Below are positions 59,955-64,000 of a DNA stretch of 64,000 bases, in pieces. This DNA is from Kaistella pullorum (GTDB lineage: Bacteria; Bacteroidota; Bacteroidia; Flavobacteriales; Weeksellaceae): the NCBI RefSeq assembly GCF_014837035.1, contig NZ_JACSPS010000002.1, forward strand, positions 1 to 64,000. The letters are read 5' to 3'. A program made the translations under genes and the position numbers. A model generated the notes under the pieces. The model did no database searches. It saw nothing but the letters and a program-made list of their open reading frames with translations, and was not told where the DNA came from. Position 1 is the first letter of the stretch; each line of letters begins with the position of its first letter.

Positions 59955-61850
59955 CTACTGTAATATAAAGTTAACAATTAAGATAATCCCGATGGCGAGC
60001 GACATGATGAGTACATAGTTCTCTACATTTCCGTTCTGAAGTTTTTTGGCTGCACGACCCGAATCTTCCGCGCCTGTCCCGATAAAATCTACGAAACGCT
60101 TCAATACACCTTTATCGAACATATTTCCGCCAACACCTAAACCTTCGATAAATCGAACCACGATCGCATTGTTCAGTTCGTCGAGGAATAGTTTTCTGTT
60201 AGAAAGTCTTTCCCAGCCGGTGTATTTTTCTTCAGGCAAAGCCATCTTTTTCTTGTCCACGTAGATACGTTTTGTCATAAACCATACGGTGAAAAACATC
60301 AGAACTGTGAGGCTTAATAAGATCATTTCAGTTCCAAATGCAACTTCCGGCAGTTCAACATCGTAAACGTAAATTGATTTCAGCCACTCTGCAAGTTTTG
60401 CATAATTTCCGTGACCAATAAAGTGTGGCAAGTTGATAAAACCACCAATTACTGAGAGCACAGCCAATATGATAAGCGGAATTGTCATTGTTTTCGGGCT
60501 TTCATGAACATGGCTTCTTTGCTCCTCCGTTCCGCGGAATTCGCCGTGGAAAGTAAGATAATATGCTCTGAACATATAAATTGCCGTAAGCGTCGCCACG
60601 ATGAACAATACCACCCACAAAATCGGGTTTTTACCGTAAACATTGGTTAAAATTTCATCTTTTGAAATCATCCCCGATAAGAATGGGAAACCTGAAATGG
60701 CCAGCGTACCAATCAGGAATGTAAAGTGTGTTGTTGGAATGAACTTTTTCAAGCCGCCCATCTTTCTCATGTCCTGCTCGCCACTCATCGCGTGGATTAC
60801 GGAACCTGAACCGAGGAAAAGCAACGCCTTGAAAAAAGCATGCGTCATCAGGTGGAACATCGCAGTATTATAAGCGCCAACTCCAAGTGCAACGAACATG
60901 AATCCAAGTTGTGAAACGGTAGAGTAGGCCAGGACTTTTTTAATATCATTCTGTCTCAAACCAATGAAAGCTGCGACAAGAGCTGTAAGAAGTCCGACGA
61001 ACAGTATTCCGTCCATCGTGCTTGGCGCCAGGGAGAACAGGAAGTTTGAACGTACTACTAAATAGATACCTGCAGTCACCATCGTCGCCGCATGGATCAG
61101 TGCGGAAACCGGTGTCGGTCCTGCCATTGCGTCCGGCAGCCACGTGAAAAGCGGAACCTGAGCAGATTTACCTACCGCTCCGATGAAGAGACTTATCGTA
61201 ATGAATATAATAATTGGTGAATCAAGTTCGAATTTTGAAGAATTCTGGGCTACAGAAAGGAAATCCACGGCGTTGGTTTGGTAAGCGATCATCAGGATTC
61301 CGATAATCATCCCAAGGTCACCAATTCTGTTCATGATGAAAGCTTTTCTTGCAGCCGTGCCATATTCCTGATTTTTATACCAGAAACCAATCAGCAGATA
61401 AGAACATAGCCCAACACCTTCCCAACCGATGAAAAGAATCAGGTAGTTACTTCCCATCACAAGCAGCAACATCGAGAAAATAAATAGATTCAGATAGGCA
61501 AAAAAGCGGTGAAAGCCTTTGTCGTGGCTCATGTAACCGATTGAATACAAATGAATCAGTGAGCCAATCCCAGTAATGATCATCACCATCATCAGTGAAA
61601 GCTGATCGATCTGGAAACTGAAATTGACCTGAATTCCGTTCACCCTAAACCATTCGAAAGCACGAACGATCACAGGCTGTGATTCCGCATCAAAATTTAA
61701 GAATATACTTACCGCGATGCAGAACGAAACGAAAACGACCAGTGTCGCCACGCCTCCTACAACCGCATTCGGCAAATTTTTACCGAAAAGTCCGTTAATA
61801 AGAAATCCCAATAAAGGTAAAAGTACAATAGCGTAGATTAAATTTTCCAT
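59955..61850 (-). CDS. nuoL: NADH:quinone oxidoreductase subunit L
   Basis: The 631-residue membrane subunit carries the long lateral helix arm of complex I. Conserved features are IGWEGVGLCSYLLIGFW, SAQVPLFTWLPDAMAGPTPVSALIHAATMVTAG and KKVLAYSTVSQLGFM. The C-terminal about 130 residues include the amphipathic arm and an additional helix. It lies 7 bp after nuoK and 3 bp before nuoM. Confidence 0.97.
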   Translation of the reverse strand: MENLIYAIVLLPLLGFLINGLFGKNLPNAVVGGVATLVVFVSFCIAVSIFLNFDAESQPVIVRAFEWFRVNGIQVNFSFQIDQLSLMMVMIITGIGSLIHLYSIGYMSHDKGFHRFFAYLNLFIFSMLLLVMGSNYLILFIGWEGVGLCSYLLIGFWYKNQEYGTAARKAFIMNRIGDLGMIIGILMIAYQTNAVDFLSVAQNSSKFELDSPIIIFITISLFIGAVGKSAQVPLFTWLPDAMAGPTPVSALIHAATMVTAGIYLVVRSNFLFSLAPSTMDGILFVGLLTALVAAFIGLRQNDIKKVLAYSTVSQLGFMFVALGVGAYNTAMFHLMTHAFFKALLFLGSGSVIHAMSGEQDMRKMGGLKKFIPTTHFTFLIGTLAISGFPFLSGMISKDEILTNVYGKNPILWVVLFIVATLTAIYMFRAYYLTFHGEFRGTEEQRSHVHESPKTMTIPLIILAVLSVIGGFINLPHFIGHGNYAKLAEWLKSIYVYDVELPEVAFGTEMILLSLTVLMFFTVWFMTKRIYVDKKKMALPEEKYTGWERLSNRKLFLDELNNAIVVRFIEGLGVGGNMFDKGVLKRFVDFIGTGAEDSGRAAKKLQNGNVENYVLIMSLAIGIILIVNFILQ

Positions 61851-61857
61851 CCTTTAT

Positions 61858-62187
61858 TTATCCTCTTAGTTTATTAAAAATACTGATGTCTACCGATTTT
61901 GTATTTCGGTACATCATCGCAATGATGGCGAGACCTACAGCCACTTCCGCTGCCGCAACTACCATGATGAAAAACACAAGAATCTGTCCGTTTCCGTCAC
62001 CTTTGTAGCTTGAGAATGCTGCCAAAAGTAGGTTTACCGAATTCAGCATTAGTTCCACACAACCCAAAATAATGATTGCATTTTTTCGTATCAACACGCC
62101 CAGCACACCAAGACAGAACAGCACGGAACTCAGAATAATGAAATATTCGAGCGGTACGGCCTGTATAAATGAATTTACTTCTCCCAT
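61858..62187 (-). CDS. nuoK: NADH:quinone oxidoreductase subunit K
   Basis: This small membrane subunit has 109 residues and three helices. Two intramembrane glutamates are visible in GCVELMLNSVNLLLAAFS and VVAAAEVAVGLAIIAMMYR, both needed for proton transfer in the family. It lies 7 bp before nuoL and 4 bp after nuoJ. Confidence 0.96.
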   Translation of the reverse strand: MGEVNSFIQAVPLEYFIILSSVLFCLGVLGVLIRKNAIIILGCVELMLNSVNLLLAAFSSYKGDGNGQILVFFIMVVAAAEVAVGLAIIAMMYRNTKSVDISIFNKLRG

Positions 62188-62191
62188 AATT

Positions 62192-62686
62192 CTATAAGTC
62201 TTTTTTACCGATCAATACTGCACCTACGATTCCCGCAAGAATCAGGATAGAGGCAAGCTCGAATGGCAATACATATTCGTTGAACAATAATCTGCCGAGA
62301 TTTTTTGTGAGGCCGATAGATGAATCTGCACCAGTGCCGTATGTTGCCGTACTTAAACCTTTGTACGCGCCAAGGAGACCGGTGAGTAATATTCCGGCTG
62401 CGAAAACGCCGATGAATTTGCTTAAATTCTGCTTTTTGCTCTCATCAGCTTTATTCAGGTTCAGCATCATCAGGATGTAAAGGAATAGAACCATGATCGC
62501 TCCGGCATATACGATGATCTGTACAATACCCAAAAACTGCGCATTCAGCAAAATATACATCGCGGCGATAGAAAAGAAAGTCACGATCAGCGACAAAATA
62601 GAGTAGAGCGGGTTACGCGCGAATACAAAATAGAAAGCACTGGCAAGTGCGATAGCTGATACCGCGAAAAAAATAATCTGTTCCAT
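62192..62686 (-). CDS. nuoJ: NADH:quinone oxidoreductase subunit J
   Basis: The 164-residue membrane subunit has five helices. ARNPLYSILSLIVTFFSIAAMYILLNAQFLGIVQIIVYAGAIMVLFLYILMMLN covers residues 24-77 and is typical of NuoJ. It directly follows nuoI and precedes nuoK by 4 bp. Confidence 0.95.
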   Translation of the reverse strand: MEQIIFFAVSAIALASAFYFVFARNPLYSILSLIVTFFSIAAMYILLNAQFLGIVQIIVYAGAIMVLFLYILMMLNLNKADESKKQNLSKFIGVFAAGILLTGLLGAYKGLSTATYGTGADSSIGLTKNLGRLLFNEYVLPFELASILILAGIVGAVLIGKKDL

Positions 62687-63235
62687 CTATTTTACTGCTT
62701 TTTTTTGTCTTTCACTCTGGCGGTCCGTGATATCAATTCTTTCATTGATCTTTTCTACCAGTTTGTCTTTACCGTAAATAAAACTGCCGCGGTTCAGTTC
62801 AGTATCTACCAAACGGTCTGTAAGGTATATTGCTGATTTCGGGCAGGCTTCTTCGCACAAACCGCAGAAAATACATCGCAACATATTGATTTCGTAAACT
62901 GACGCATATTTTTCTTCACGGTAAAGGTCTTTTTCCTCGCGTGTACGTTCAGCCGCTGTCATTGTGATGGCTTCTGCAGGACAAACCACGGCGCACAGTC
63001 CGCACGCGGTGCAGCGTTCGCGACCTTCTTCATCACGTTTCAGCACGTGAAGTCCGCGCCACACTTTTGCACGGGGCTTTTCAACTTCAGGATAAGCGTA
63101 CACTTTACCTTTAGCGCCCTGAAACGCATGTTTCATGGTGATTGCCATTCCCTTCAGGATTTCCGGGAGGTATATTTTTTCCATAAAAGTCATCTCTTTG
63201 TTCGAGACTACTTTTGATCGGTTTGTTAACTTCAT
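62687..63235 (-). CDS. nuoI: NADH:quinone oxidoreductase subunit I (2x[4Fe-4S])
   Basis: The 182-residue peripheral subunit carries the last two [4Fe-4S] clusters on the electron path to quinone. Both cysteine sets are complete: CTACGLCAVVCP and CIFCGLCEEACP. The ATG at 63235 (MKLTNRSKVVSNKEM) is used; internal ATGs at 63193 and 63184 are alternatives. It lies between nuoH and nuoJ. Confidence 0.97.
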   Translation of the reverse strand: MKLTNRSKVVSNKEMTFMEKIYLPEILKGMAITMKHAFQGAKGKVYAYPEVEKPRAKVWRGLHVLKRDEEGRERCTACGLCAVVCPAEAITMTAAERTREEKDLYREEKYASVYEINMLRCIFCGLCEEACPKSAIYLTDRLVDTELNRGSFIYGKDKLVEKINERIDITDRQSERQKKAVK

Positions 63236-63289
63236 ATTTAATGGTTTTAGCGGTCGGCATCGGCCTACGCATTAAAACTTATTTTTATT

Positions 63290-64000
63290 TTAAGTGAAGA
63301 AAATAATTACAGCTGCCGTAATAACCAGGTTAGCCAAAGCTAAAGGTATTAAAGCTTTCCAGCCCAAATGCATCAGTTGGTCATAGCGGAATCTCGGGAT
63401 CGTCCATCGGATCCACATAAAGATGATGATCCCTAAAATTACTTTCGAAAGCATCGCTGCGATACTTAGGATTCCGGCAATATTTTCGCCCCAGTTATCT
63501 GTCACCCAGTTAATGCCCGGATAGTTGAATCCGCCAAAGAATAGAGTTGCGATCAGCGCATTTGAAATGAACATGTTCACATATTCACCAAACATGTACT
63601 GACCGAAGTTCATCGAAGAATATTCGGTCATGTAACCGTTTACGAGTTCTGATTCACATTCGGGTAAGTCAAAGGGATGACGGTTTGTCTCGGCAAGTGC
63701 CGCAACGAAGAAAATGATGAATGCCAAAGGCTGATAGAAGATATTCCAGTTCATGCCGTCGAGCGGGATGAAGCCCCAAATATTACCTTCACCCTGCGAT
63801 GACGTGATCGCATACAGGTCAAGACTTCCAGCCATCAAAATAATGGAAAGTAATGAAAGACCCATAGCGAGTTCATAAGAAATCATCTGGGAAGATGCGC
63901 GGATGGCACCGATGAGTGAATACTTGTTGTTGGAAGCCCAACCCCCGATCATCATTCCGTAAACACCAATGGAAACCATTCCGATCAGGTAAAGAACACC
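63290..64000 (-). CDS. nuoH: NADH:quinone oxidoreductase subunit H (partial)
   Basis: The frame is open through the right edge of the window, so only the C-terminal about 236 residues are present; a full NuoH has about 330-345. Recognisable features are GMMIGGWASNNKYSLIGAIRASSQMISYELAMGLS, at about 7-45 of the visible part, AALAETNRHPFDLPECESELV and the TIPRFRYDQLMHLGWKALIP helix. It forms the quinone chamber with NuoB/D. The upstream genes of the operon, including the rest of the complex, lie beyond 64000. Confidence 0.96.
   Translation of the reverse strand, partial: GVLYLIGMVSIGVYGMMIGGWASNNKYSLIGAIRASSQMISYELAMGLSLLSIILMAGSLDLYAITSSQGEGNIWGFIPLDGMNWNIFYQPLAFIIFFVAALAETNRHPFDLPECESELVNGYMTEYSSMNFGQYMFGEYVNMFISNALIATLFFGGFNYPGINWVTDNWGENIAGILSIAAMLSKVILGIIIFMWIRWTIPRFRYDQLMHLGWKALIPLALANLVITAAVIIFFT

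Overview
The window looks like chromosome from a member of Bacteroidota, class Flavobacteriia, most likely the Chryseobacterium/Kaistella lineage (Weeksellaceae). The evidence is a large secreted protein with a type IX secretion sorting domain (36493-39846), several promoter -7 boxes of the form TAnnTTTG, the lineage-restricted families DUF5606 and DUF6428, complex I genes in nuoH-I-J-K-L-M-N order, and intergenic hairpin repeats of a type I associate with Flavobacteriia. The genus is inference. Most genes are housekeeping. The accessory parts are the left end, the signalling cluster and a few lone genes.

Left end (1-6200): a small AT-rich membrane-protein gene lies between two inverted 15-bp repeats (74-88 and 707-721), which looks like a mobile cassette. 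After a possible gene remnant comes an arsenic operon: ArsR with a perfect 16-bp palindromic operator, a DUF6428 protein with a cysteine-rich tail, the Acr3 arsenite exporter and a thioredoxin-type arsenate reductase. A P-type cation ATPase follows. From 6300 to 19100 there are mixed metabolic genes: a secreted YciI-like protein, DUF4287/DUF5655, purE, two esterases, a fatty acid desaturase, tyrS, a J-domain/KTSC protein, a MoxR ATPase with a VWA partner, rlmF, a GH13 amylase and a GT32 glycosyltransferase.

Signalling (19160-26940, minus strand): an HTH/DUF2975 pair precedes a tight six-gene operon. In transcription order it encodes a receiver-histidine kinase, a CHASE3-GAF-kinase with three receivers, a receiver, CheR, CheB and a receiver. 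No chemoreceptor, CheA or CheW is present. It resembles non-flagellar, stress-type Che systems. DUF892, an oxidoreductase, mazG, DUF5606, def and ruvX follow on the same strand.

Middle (31400-51800): a SixA-like phosphatase, a serine hydrolase, a fused UMP synthase whose decarboxylase half is of eukaryotic type, an RsmB-like methyltransferase, the type IX secreted protein, asnB, an MFS efflux pump, an LLM oxidoreductase, pirin, catalase, a small GNAT, a sodium:solute symporter, a YceI lipoprotein, a lone ABC ATPase and a PhnA-like zinc-ribbon protein.

Right end (51800-64000, minus strand apart from one small gene): tRNA-Ala(GGC), a methyltransferase, a 54-residue membrane protein, hisS, an HRDC protein, a short SSB lacking the usual acidic tail, a His-rich lipoprotein with a four-helix membrane partner, and the distal part of the NADH:quinone oxidoreductase operon. 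That operon runs off the window within nuoH. Many start codons were moved inward from the longest reading frame to the first sensible ATG. Hairpin terminators separate most transcription units.
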